NCBI GenBank assembly: GCA_002951815.1
Contig: CP019454.1
Span: 806,001 to 870,000 of the forward strand
Reading direction: 5' to 3'
DNA length: 64,000 nt
Source of the DNA: Sulfobacillus thermotolerans
GTDB taxonomy: Bacteria > Bacillota > Sulfobacillia > Sulfobacillales > Sulfobacillaceae
Below the pieces are notes generated by a model that was given only the letters and a program-made list of their open reading frames with translations, had not been told where the DNA came from and did no database searches. The number at the start of each line of letters is the position of its first letter. The stretch's first letter is position 1. Below are positions 8,567 to 15,421 of this stretch, piece by piece. The position numbers and the translations under genes are program-made.

Positions 8567-8689
8567 GATGTGACTCACCGTTAACGGCCTGACTCTAGCA
8601 ACGGCAGACTGTCGTGGAAAGCCGTTCAGAGAGCGAACAATAAGACGAAAACTCCCCGTGAGTAGGTTTAGGGAAGTTTTTTGTAACGG
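8567..8689 (+). ncRNA. Putative omega (guide) RNA scaffold at the IS607 right end
   Basis: About 120 non-coding bases between the tnpB stop and the element end. They contain a 6-bp stem (AACGGC / GCCGTT, 15-base loop, about 8598-8625) and a second hairpin at 8648-8682. In characterised TnpB systems the guide RNA covers the 3' end of tnpB and the right end, and its guide is the flanking DNA just outside. Here that flank starts about 8690 and lies in the disrupted LysR gene. Scaffold limits and expression are inferred from position, not measured. Confidence 0.5.
8648..8682 (+). terminator. Terminator-like hairpin at the IS607 right end
   Basis: Stem AAAACTCCC pairing with GGG-A-AGTTTT (one bulged A) around a loop of about 14 bases, ending in TTTTTT. 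It could end tnpA-tnpB transcripts or be the terminal stem of the guide RNA. If it terminated efficiently, RNA would stop a few bases before the flank, so read-through would be needed to include a guide. Confidence 0.5.
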
Positions 8690-8845
8690 AAGATTCATTC
8701 TCTGACAAAGGCGTGACAAACGGGGGGATAGTGCCGAAGGAGAGAGGTTCAATTGGCGGCTGGCGCCAGCAAGACTATGTCCTTCTGCGAGCAAAACCAA
8801 AAGGTGCAAGTCGAACAAATCCATCTCGGGGAAACTCGCGTCCAT
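8690..8845 (-). pseudogene. LysR-family regulator, N-terminal HTH part (gene split by IS607 element)
   Basis: About 50 residues of a typical LysR winged helix-turn-helix: MDLFDLHLLVLLAEGHSLAG followed by the recognition region LNLSPSALSPRLSRLCQRMN. Homology stops at LP, where the IS607 right end begins; the downstream residues are element sequence. The start is placed at ATG 8845, with GAAGGA 13 bases upstream, while ATG 8824 begins at the more usual MDLF position. The ligand-binding half is at 5767-6495. It lies divergently from the broken methyltransferase gene, the classic position of a LysR regulator relative to its target. Confidence 0.8.
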
Positions 8846-8949
8846 TGTGGCATGCACATCCTTCACGGTCATCGTGTCTATCCTTCATGTGTCGAATGCC
8901 CGTCAGCCTGTATTATAGAGCAAACCCATACAGGGGGGAATTTACCATA

Positions 8950-9689
8950 ATGAACGAGTCCAACCAAAAAATTCGAGATTTTTTAGCCAACACCACCACG
9001 ATTACCAGCAAAGTGCGGCCCACGCCCGTGGTGCGGACTTGCAGGAGCTGCTTACCCAGCTGGCTATGCCTACGGGCGCCCAAATACTTGACGCAGCGTG
9101 TGGAACCGGTCATACGGCGTGAGCCGCTGCAGCTCAGGGCTATAAAGTGACAGGGCTAGACCTGACCCTGGCCATGTTAGAGGAGGGGCGGGCTGTGGCT
9201 AAGCAGCAGGGTCTTGCAGTGGAGTGGGTCGTGGGTGATGTGCATCACTTGCCGTGGCCCGAGGGGACTTTTGATGCGGTAACGTGCCGGCGAGCGGCGC
9301 ACCATTTTCGTGATTTGCCGAAGTTTCTTCAAGAGTGTCTTCGCGTTCTAAGACCGGGCGGTCATCTGGGCATTTCGGACATGACGGCCCCTTCACACGC
9401 TGTAGCCGACCTTAATGCGATTGAACGTTTGCGAGATACCTCGCATTGGGCGGCGCGCTCAGCCAATGAGTGGGCCCAATTGCTAGCGGACGTGGGATTT
9501 GACCTGATATACCTGCGCGTATCCGAGGAAGTCATGAGTCCACAGCAATGGCTATCACCTGTGCTGCCCGAAAGTCAACCAGGCCATGCGGCGCTACAAC
9601 GTCTTGAATCCCCTGACCTCGCGCCGGGCATTGTGGTGAAGGGACAATTTATCAAGTACCGGCTTGTGGCCGTGGCCAAAAAACCATAG
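8950..9689 (+). pseudogene. SAM-dependent methyltransferase (frameshift plus in-frame stop)
   Basis: A class I methyltransferase of the UbiE/Methyltransf_11 type read across three segments. ATG 8950 (AGGGGGGAA upstream) opens a frame reading MNESNQKIRDF. The frame is lost at a six-T run (8979-8984); adding one base continues it as SQHHHDYQQSAAHARGADLQ and the SAM motif ILDAACGTGHTA. A TGA at 9120-9122 then interrupts it. The same frame continues with AAAAQGYKVTGLDLT and later CLRVLRPGGHLGISDMT, to the stop at 9689. The second half alone (from GTG 9147) lacks the SAM-binding glycine loop, so it should be inactive. A sequencing error could explain one lesion, but hardly both. Confidence 0.75.
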
Positions 9690-9762
9690 GGCTATTTGCG
9701 CTAAAGCAGGGATTTGTCATGCATCCGTCGAATTACTCATGATAGGGACAGGAGGAATGGCC

Positions 9763-10176
9763 GTGAGTTCCTATTGGTTTTGGTACAAAGTGCAAAGAAC
9801 GGTGATGTGGTTAGCGCTTTTGTCGATGTCGAGCCTAGCATTGCTAGGGCTTGTCATCGGAGGCTTTTTGTTTTGGATTCAACGGTCCCACTGGATTCCT
9901 TGTGAACAAGATGTCATATCTCCAGAGTGGCAGAGGCACTTGGCAGATTACGCGCAGGCCATGGGCGCTTCGCAAGTGAGCTGTCAGGTCTATTGGATAG
10001 ACAATGAGCCGAACGCTAAACGGGAACGGCGTCGGGGCAATTACCGTGTGGGTATTTCGCAGGGGAAGCACCGTATTCAGTGGAGTTATTGGAGTTTGAA
10101 TAGCGATGGATCGTTGCGCCCCGAATCACCTGGTGCGTACGCTCTGGTGCGCCATAGCTCACTCGCACACGCCTAA
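9763..10176 (+). CDS. Membrane-anchored protein of unknown function
   Basis: 137 residues from GTG 9763, chosen because AGGAGG at 9750 is seven bases upstream; an ATG at 9757 is too close to it. One strong N-terminal membrane helix (about 13-37, VMWLALLSMSSLALLGLVIG) is followed by a soluble domain of about 100 residues. That domain has a lone Cys pair (IPCEQD and VSCQVYW) and a basic patch KRERRRGNYRV. The orientation suggests a membrane-tethered extracytoplasmic domain. No family was recognised. It lies between the broken methyltransferase and a MetE-like gene. Confidence 0.6.
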   Translation: MSSYWFWYKVQRTVMWLALLSMSSLALLGLVIGGFLFWIQRSHWIPCEQDVISPEWQRHLADYAQAMGASQVSCQVYWIDNEPNAKRERRRGNYRVGISQGKHRIQWSYWSLNSDGSLRPESPGAYALVRHSSLAHA

Positions 10177-10249
10177 CGAAGCCGCTTGCAGGAATACGTG
10201 GATAAGCCTATGATATCTGTCATTCGAAGGCGAAGGGAGTAAGAAATCG

Positions 10250-11365
10250 GTGACAGATAACCAGCATCAGTGGCGGCACGAACCGCCTTTTCGGGCAGAC
10301 CAAGTGGGCAGCTTGTTGCGGACACCGCGAATTAAAGAGGCGCGGCAACAACGTGCGGCGGGCGAATTGACTGCAGAACAGTTGCGCCAAGTGGAAAACG
10401 AGGAAATTGATCGCGTGGTCGCGAAACAAAAGGCGATTGGATTGCAAGCCGTGACGGATGGAGAGTTTCGTCGTGCATGGTGGCATTATGATTTTCTGGA
10501 ACAGTTAGTCGGCGTGCAAGGTTATGATGCGGACTCGGGAATTCAATTTCACAACATGGCGACCAAGTCACGAGGCATCCGCGTGGTGGACCGTGTGGAT
10601 TTTGCGGGGCATCCCATGATCGAGGACTTTAAATACCTGAAGCAGATCGCAGGAGACCACGTGGCGAAGATGACGATTCCGAGCCCTAGTATGCTGCACT
10701 TTCGTGCCACCATGGCAGAAGGAGTCTATCCAGACCAAGAGACCTTTTTTAACGACTTAGGGCAAGCTTATGCGAAAGCCATTGCCGCCTTTTATGAGGC
10801 AGGCTGTCGATATCTGCAATTGGACGATACGGCATGGGCTTACTTATGCTCCACAGAGCAAACAGACCAATTGCGTGCGCGAGGGTTGCAGCCTGAGCGC
10901 TTGCAAGCGCTATATGCGCAGACGATTAATCAAGCCGTGGAACATAAGCCGGACGACATGAAAATTACGATGCATATTTGCCGCGGGAATTTCCGGTCGA
11001 CATGGATAGCGTCAGGGGGATATGAGCCAGTTGCGGAAACCTTATTTCAAGGGTTAAAGATTGACGGGCTCTTTCTAGAATATGATAGTGATCGGGCCGG
11101 CGGGTTTGAGCCGCTGCGCTTCGTCCAGCGTCCCGACCTTGAAATCGTGCTAGGCCTTATCACCACCAAAGAAGGCACGCTGGAAAGTGCTGATGACATC
11201 AAACGCCGTATTGATGAGGCGGCCCGTTATGTCAATCCCGAGCAACTGTGTTTAAGCCCCCAATGTGGATTCGCGTCGACGGAGGAAGGCAATTTGCTAA
11301 CCGAGGACGAGCAGTGGGATAAACTGCGGCGCGTGGTGGAAGTCGCCCACGCCGTATGGGAATAA
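10250..11365 (+). CDS. MetE-like cobalamin-independent methionine synthase (short YxjG/YxjH type)
   Basis: 371 residues, corresponding to the catalytic C-terminal barrel of MetE without the N-terminal half. The opening FRADQVGSLLRTPRIKEAR is typical of this short family. Candidate zinc ligands are His and Cys in MHICRGN, Glu in FLEYD and Cys in LSPQCGFAS. These match the His-Cys-Glu-Cys set that activates homocysteine or another thiol for methyl transfer. Short MetE-like enzymes may use methyl donors other than methyltetrahydrofolate-polyglutamate. GTG start with AAGGGAG upstream. No SAM riboswitch or T-box was seen in the 73-base leader. Confidence 0.8.
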   Translation: MTDNQHQWRHEPPFRADQVGSLLRTPRIKEARQQRAAGELTAEQLRQVENEEIDRVVAKQKAIGLQAVTDGEFRRAWWHYDFLEQLVGVQGYDADSGIQFHNMATKSRGIRVVDRVDFAGHPMIEDFKYLKQIAGDHVAKMTIPSPSMLHFRATMAEGVYPDQETFFNDLGQAYAKAIAAFYEAGCRYLQLDDTAWAYLCSTEQTDQLRARGLQPERLQALYAQTINQAVEHKPDDMKITMHICRGNFRSTWIASGGYEPVAETLFQGLKIDGLFLEYDSDRAGGFEPLRFVQRPDLEIVLGLITTKEGTLESADDIKRRIDEAARYVNPEQLCLSPQCGFASTEEGNLLTEDEQWDKLRRVVEVAHAVWE

Positions 11366-11389
11366 AAACCGCTACGGGTGTACGATTGT

Positions 11390-11424
11390 GGCAGACGAGG
11401 GGCGAATCAGTGTCTCTCGTCTGC
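11390..11424. terminator. Terminator hairpin between convergent genes
   Basis: Perfect 10-bp stem GGCAGACGAG / CTCGTCTGCC with a 15-base loop, 24 bases past the MetE-like stop. CCCTTTC follows on the plus strand. It probably serves both convergent genes. Confidence 0.65.
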
Positions 11425-11437
11425 CCTTTCAGATCAA

Positions 11438-11929
11438 TCAGGAAGGCGAAGAATTTTGTAGCATCGAGGCTGGAGCAGTGACTAATACGGCTTCACAACG
11501 AGCACAGAGAACATCTTTCGCCCATAATTCACTGACCACGACGACTTTCTTGCGGCCGATTTCGGCAATGCGTCCAATCACGCGTAAGGTGGGGCCTAAG
11601 GGAGTCGGCTTGAGGTAATCGACCTTCAATGAGGCGGTGACGCAGCGGGGGACAGGCGTCTCGTCTCCCAATGCATGTCCTGCCTGGCGATAGAAGGCCA
11701 GCGAAGCCGACCCTGTACTGTGGCAATCAAACAGGGATGCGATAAGTCCACCATAGACAAACCCGGGAATCGCCATATGTTCGGGGCCGGGTTGATATTC
11801 GGTCAGGGTCTCTTCTTCATTCCAGCGGGTCCGAAAATGATGGCCCGAGCTATTCATACGCCCACAACCATAACACCATGCGAAATCCTCGGGATAAAAG
11901 TCTTGAACTGCAAGAAAATCCATTGCCAC
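11438..11929 (-). CDS. Hotdog-fold thioesterase, PaaI-like
   Basis: 163 residues. A CYGCG motif (about 19-23) and GFVYGGLIASLFDCHSTG (about 56-73, with the usual GG and Asp) match the PaaI/YbaW hotdog thioesterases. Strand segments TASLKVDYLKPTPLGPTL and GRKKVVVVSELW continue the fold. These enzymes hydrolyse acyl- or aryl-CoA thioesters in the cytoplasm; the substrate is not predictable. The CysxxxCys opening is common in the subgroup. GTG start with GAGGAGG seven bases upstream. Convergent to the MetE-like gene. Confidence 0.75.
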   Translation of the reverse strand: MAMDFLAVQDFYPEDFAWCYGCGRMNSSGHHFRTRWNEEETLTEYQPGPEHMAIPGFVYGGLIASLFDCHSTGSASLAFYRQAGHALGDETPVPRCVTASLKVDYLKPTPLGPTLRVIGRIAEIGRKKVVVVSELWAKDVLCARCEAVLVTAPASMLQNSSPS

Positions 11930-12155
11930 CGTTTTGCCTCCTCGTCCGTCTCTTAAGCGTATTATAACGGGTTAGGGCATGGATGAGGAAAAATTTCCTT
12001 ATATAGTCCGGTGCGGTCGTGACCACGATGGTATCGCCTTGAATAGTTTGCCCGGCTATACGCCCTGTAACAGGTTCAATGTAATAGGGATGATTACCCT
12101 TCCTTGCTCATTATAGGCGACCGTTTAGCATCTCAAGGTTAAGGCTCGGTGAACT
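11930..12155 (-). other. Intergenic stretch with an orphan protein-like reading
   Basis: No complete gene. On the minus strand, from about 12107 down to 11990, an uninterrupted frame reads ARKGNHPYYIEPVTGRIAGQ and then TIQGDTIVVTTAPDYIRKFF. It has no start codon and an in-frame stop directly upstream. It looks like the tail of an enzyme whose front is gone. It sits between the thioesterase gene and a TnpB-element remnant, so it may be debris from an insertion or deletion. Confidence 0.3.
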
Positions 12156-12300
12156 GCTCCCGCCTTCGCTTCGCTTAGAGGCGAGAGCTTCTTGCTTCAT
12201 CGACCACCGCCTGCTGTCGCAGGTCTTACATGATCTCTACCAGCGTGGATTCGGCCTGTTCCATGCCTACATGACGCATATCCGTTAGCTCACTGGCAAA
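12156..12300 (-). mobile_element. Remnant right end of a TnpB-type (IS200/IS605-like) element
   Basis: Minus-strand sequence contains a 10-bp hairpin (GCTCTCGCCT / AGGCGGGAGC, one G-T pair, at 12156-12188) flanked by AAGCAAGAA before it and AGTTCACC after it. This resembles the structured right end of many TnpB-carrying elements. Upstream in the same frame are about 40 codons ending QQAVVDEARSSRL and stop, with one in-frame TAA. Such a tail, with EARS-type residues encoded by the hairpin itself, is common at TnpB C-termini. No TnpB core remains, so this is a decayed fragment. The identification rests on pattern recall. Confidence 0.45.
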
Positions 12301-12454
12301 TACGTTAAATTTTGCAATGATTCTTAAATATGGTTCGCGATGGACCTTTCATTAAATAGGATATGGTGACGTCAGGTTGTTTCTTTTCATCGTCTTCATG
12401 CGTTTTCCGTATAAGGTGTTCGCGAGTGAGAGATACAGAAGGGGGGTAAATTAG

Positions 12455-13732
12455 ATGGATGCGTCGCTGATGGAACGCGATAATATGCCGATTGACCGAT
12501 CTCATGTTCGGGTCACGGTACTAACGGTAGCTGGATACTTTCTCGATGGATTTGACCTGCTGGTCATATCGGTTGCATTATTGACCATCGTGCCGGCTTT
12601 TCATCCAACGGCTGTCGCGACCGGATTAATTGGCTCGGCAACCATTGCGGGGATGTTTTTTGGTGGTCTGGGAGCAGGATTTTTGGTGGATCGCCTGGGA
12701 CGTCGACGGATTTACTTGTGGGATTTAATCGTGTTCATTATTTTTACAATCGGGGCAGCGGTAGCCCAAAATATTTGGCAGCTAATCCTTTTTCGCGGGC
12801 TCCTGGGTGTCGGAATTGGGGCGGATTACGCCTTAACTCTGACAATAGTCAGTGAATTTGCGCCTATTAAAGGGCGCGGGACGTTAATGGGGGCGGGCCT
12901 ATTGGCCTATTGGATCGGGGCCGTAGCCTCGATTTTTTTAGGCCTGTTATTCTTTTTAATAGCCGGCGGACTCGCGTGGCGGTTGACGCTCTTAGTTGGC
13001 GTCATTCCTGCGATTATCGTGTTAATCCTACGTCACACGGTACCAGAGAGTCCTCGGTGGAAAGCGGTTACAGAGGGCAACAAGATCGGGGCGTCCCAAA
13101 TATCTTTGAAAAGCCTTATGCGCCCCCCTTTTGCACGGCGCGTGTGGTTATCCTACGCTAATTGGTTTATTAACGACATTATCTTTTACGGCATTGGGAT
13201 TTACACACCGATTTTATTGTTGGGAATGGGACTAAAAACGCATATCGCATCCATAGCCGGTTCAGGAATTTTGGATGTCATGGGGATGTTCGGCGCTTTA
13301 GCCGGAATGACCTTACTGGATCGATGGGGAAGGCGCCCGTTACAGGTCTGGGGATTTCTCTTGCAAGGTGCCACCTTATTGGTGTTTGCATTTAATCCCA
13401 AACCGTCTCTCCTTCTCTTAAGTATTGCCTTTGCTGTGTTCTATATCGCCAATGCAGGAGGCACGGGACAGACCACGGGGATTTTCGTGTCTGAGTTAGT
13501 CCCTACCCGAGTGCGAGGGACAGCGATGGGACTAGGCACTGCGATTAGTCGCATCGGTGCTTTTGTTAGTGCATTTCTGCTGCCTGTCATTCTTAAGGCG
13601 GAGGGAATTGAGGTGATATTAGTTTTAACGGGGCTTTGTGCGCTAATCGGGGTGGCTCTAACCTTAGGACTTCCTGAGACCCGGTACCAATCTTTGGAGA
13701 ATCTGAACGAAAATATCGCAAACGCACACTAA
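12455..13732 (+). CDS. MFS transporter, sugar/phosphate-porter type
   Basis: 425 residues with about 12 hydrophobic helices. Family motifs include GAGFLVDRLGRRRIYLWD (loop 2-3), a central VPESPRWK after helix 6, GMTLLDRWGRRPLQ (loop 8-9), and TRVRGTAMG with a final LPETRYQSLENL tail. These are marks of the sugar-porter/phosphate:H+ symporter/aromatic-acid symporter cluster. DGFDLLVISVAL in helix 1 is frequent in carboxylate and phosphate carriers. It probably imports an organic acid, sugar or phosphate with protons; the substrate is undetermined. ATG start with AAGGGGGG eight bases upstream. Stands alone. Confidence 0.85.
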   Translation: MDASLMERDNMPIDRSHVRVTVLTVAGYFLDGFDLLVISVALLTIVPAFHPTAVATGLIGSATIAGMFFGGLGAGFLVDRLGRRRIYLWDLIVFIIFTIGAAVAQNIWQLILFRGLLGVGIGADYALTLTIVSEFAPIKGRGTLMGAGLLAYWIGAVASIFLGLLFFLIAGGLAWRLTLLVGVIPAIIVLILRHTVPESPRWKAVTEGNKIGASQISLKSLMRPPFARRVWLSYANWFINDIIFYGIGIYTPILLLGMGLKTHIASIAGSGILDVMGMFGALAGMTLLDRWGRRPLQVWGFLLQGATLLVFAFNPKPSLLLLSIAFAVFYIANAGGTGQTTGIFVSELVPTRVRGTAMGLGTAISRIGAFVSAFLLPVILKAEGIEVILVLTGLCALIGVALTLGLPETRYQSLENLNENIANAH

Positions 13733-13750
13733 AACCATGGTCATAAATCT

Positions 13751-13776
13751 AGAGGGGCAATGCAAGGCGCCCCTCT
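13751..13776. terminator. Hairpin between MFS gene and convergent gene
   Basis: 8-bp stem AGAGGGGC / GCCCCTCT with a 10-base loop, 18 bases after the MFS stop and 11 bases beyond the convergent stop. Followed by AAAAATTATT on plus rather than a T-run. Confidence 0.5.
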
Positions 13777-13786
13777 AAAAATTATT

Positions 13787-14143
13787 CTAGCCGGGCCCCA
13801 ATTGTTTTAATGACGCTATAACCTCCTCCGGTTTTGGCGTTCCGATGATCAGGGTATCATATGGCTCACCGAGCAATGTGACTTTGATTCCACGTGGAGT
13901 GTGATGATGAACCGCGGCAAACAGGGTACCGTCGGCCGATTTAAAGGTTCCTATAGCAAATACCCCTGGCAACCGACTGCCGGGTAATTTGAGACCGTGT
14001 ACGGCGTGGATGGCATCATCTAAAACCGTTATGGATTGCACCGCACTCCACGGAATCCGAATGTCGTTATGGAAAGCCTCGGCTTTTTCAACGGCACTCA
14101 ATTTGACCACTAAATTGGGCCCCTCGCGCACTAACTCTGCCAT
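13787..14143 (-). CDS. Small PH-domain-like protein, unknown function
   Basis: 118 residues from ATG 14143, with GGGAGAGAGAG upstream; an in-frame ATG 33 bases earlier lacks a ribosome site. The alternating hydrophobic pattern (LVVKLSAVEKAEAF, IRIPWSAVQSITVLDD, GIKVTLLGEPYDTLIIG) and the IPWSAVQSI element resemble the bacterial PH-like fold, where a strand-turn-strand opening precedes a final helix (PKPEEVIASLKQL). No signal peptide or membrane helix. Fold assignment is tentative and the function unknown. Confidence 0.55.
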   Translation of the reverse strand: MAELVREGPNLVVKLSAVEKAEAFHNDIRIPWSAVQSITVLDDAIHAVHGLKLPGSRLPGVFAIGTFKSADGTLFAAVHHHTPRGIKVTLLGEPYDTLIIGTPKPEEVIASLKQLGPG

Positions 14144-14350
14144 TGCTTCTCTCTCTCTCCCGTCCTTAAAGCGCACTGACTTCCGTCTCCATGATAATCC
14201 GTGCTTGTCGCTTTAGTGCCAATGATTTGTAAAATTCAGCTGGACTGGACTTTATCGCGTGACATTGGTAGGGCTTTTGGTCAAAGGGCAAGACGACTAG
14301 ACGAGAAATAGGGGATGAGAAGTGAGGTAGGTATGGTGCAATCATGGGAG

Positions 14351-14380
14351 AACCCCATCCACTGTTTAGTGGATGGGGTT
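14351..14380 (-). terminator. Strong hairpin downstream of the tRNA cluster
   Basis: Perfect 13-bp stem AACCCCATCCACT / AGTGGATGGGGTT with a 4-base loop, five bases past the CCA end of tRNA-Val on the minus strand. No T-run follows, but position and stability suggest termination or 3' processing of the three-tRNA transcript. Confidence 0.65.
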
Positions 14381-14384
14381 CATA

Positions 14385-14459
14385 TGGTGGGCACGACAGG
14401 TATCGAACCTGTGACCTCTTGCGTGTGAAGCAAGCGCTCTACCACTGAGCTACGCGCCC
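14385..14459 (-). tRNA. tRNA-Val (anticodon CAC)
   Basis: 75 bases including an encoded CCA. Acceptor stem GGGCGCG / CGTGCCC, D-loop AGTGGTA, anticodon stem CTTGC / GCAAG around the loop TTCACAC, T-loop TTCGATA. The anticodon CAC reads GTG. It is the last of three tRNA genes on this strand. Confidence 0.95.
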
Positions 14460-14507
14460 GAAACAACGAAAGTTATTTTAGCATAGCCATGGATATGAGT
14501 CAACTGG

Positions 14508-14582
14508 TGGTGGGCCCAGAAGGATTCGAACCTACGACCAACCGGTTATGAGCCGGCAGCTCTACCGCTGAGCTATGGGCCC
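14508..14582 (-). tRNA. tRNA with CAU anticodon (Ile2 or elongator Met)
   Basis: 75 bases including an encoded CCA. Acceptor GGGCCCA / TGGGCCC, anticodon stem GCCGG / CCGGT around CTCATAA. The anticodon CAU is used by Met tRNAs and by the lysidine-modified Ile2 tRNA. The paired first base rules out initiator tRNA. The GGTCGTAGGTTCGA block resembles Bacillus Ile2 more than Met, but this is not decisive. The T stem has one T-T mismatch. Confidence 0.9.
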
Positions 14583-14590
14583 AATAAAAA

Positions 14591-14666
14591 TGGCTCCCCG
14601 AGCAGGACTCGAACCTGCAACCACCCGGTTAACAGCCGGGTGCTCTACCAATTGAGCTATCGAGGA
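14591..14666 (-). tRNA. tRNA-Asn (anticodon GTT)
   Basis: 76 bases including an encoded CCA. Acceptor TCCTCGA / TCGGGGA, D-arm AGCTCAATTGGTAGAGC, anticodon stem CCCGG / CCGGG around CTGTTAA, T-arm GCAGGTTCGAGTCCTGC. First gene of the three-tRNA cluster. Confidence 0.95.
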
Positions 14667-14815
14667 ATGCCGACATCAAAGATAATAGCAGGCGAAAGCA
14701 GTCACGTCAAGAGATCTGAAACGATTTTTTCTCTAAACGCACAGGTTACTTTATTAGCAGGATTCGAAGGGTGGTTGTCGAATATAACCACGGAAGGTTT
14801 TAAGGGGGAAACGGT

Positions 14816-15421
14816 GTGGCAGGATATATTAAGGTGATCACCGGGGGAATGTTCTCTGGGAAATCGCAGGAATTAACGCGGTTGATTGAACGAGCATTAA
14901 TTGCAGAGTTATCAGTTGAAATTTTTTACCCGCGTGTGGCAGAACGTGTGAGTGTTAGGGATATCCGAACCCGGCTGGACAAAAAGCGCCATGCGGTCAC
15001 ATTTCATGAAATCGAAACGACGCAGTTTGCGTCAATCGGATCTTGGGATTCTGCTGATGTTATCGCGGTGGATGAAGCCCAATTTTTTTCTCCCCAAATT
15101 GTGGAGGCCGTTAAACGTTGGCGCCACCACGGCAAAACGGTATATATTGCCGGCTTGGATATGGATTATCAGGAAAATCCTTTTGGCTCCATGGGGGCCT
15201 TAATGTGTTTAGCGGATGATGTCGTAAAACTACATGCGGTGTGTACGCAATGCAAACAACATCCGGCTATGATATCCTATCGTTTGACCCAAGATGCTGA
15301 ACAAATTGTGGTGGGCGAATCGAATTACACGGCGCTTTGTCTGCAATGCTACGATCGGGTACAGATGGCAGAAGGAGGACTCCGATATTCCGCGGTTGGA
15401 AGCGCGCTTAGCGTTGATTAA
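14816..15421 (+). CDS. tdk: Thymidine kinase (type II)
   Basis: 201 residues. Phosphorylates thymidine with ATP in pyrimidine salvage. The P-loop GGMFSGKS is at about 10-17, VIAVDEAQFF at about 82-91 carries the Walker-B Asp and the catalytic region, and the zinc lasso has two Cys pairs (CTQC and CLQC). These, with the length, define the tetrameric type II enzyme. GTG start six bases after AAGGGGG. The downstream TrmK-like gene begins inside its 3' end, so the two are likely translationally coupled. Confidence 0.95.
   Translation: MAGYIKVITGGMFSGKSQELTRLIERALIAELSVEIFYPRVAERVSVRDIRTRLDKKRHAVTFHEIETTQFASIGSWDSADVIAVDEAQFFSPQIVEAVKRWRHHGKTVYIAGLDMDYQENPFGSMGALMCLADDVVKLHAVCTQCKQHPAMISYRLTQDAEQIVVGESNYTALCLQCYDRVQMAEGGLRYSAVGSALSVD

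Larger units (their letters stand above)
6488..8689 (+). mobile_element. IS607-family insertion sequence (tnpA + tnpB)
   Basis: About 2.2 kb carrying a serine-recombinase TnpA and TnpB in overlapping order, the IS607 layout. No terminal inverted repeats are visible, as expected for the family. It splits a LysR gene, which fixes the ends within a few bases. Two boundary pairs restore the LysR frame: sharing GG (6488-6489 with 8688-8689) or sharing AA (6494-6495 with 8685-8686). The exact core dinucleotide therefore remains open. Both genes look intact, so the element may be active or recently arrived. Confidence 0.85.

Noticed and set aside
8713-9150. A 145-codon plus-strand frame across the LysR-methyltransferase gap
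   Set aside because: Its first part is antisense to the LysR start; its second part is the out-of-frame reading of the broken methyltransferase, so it is an artefact of the frameshift.
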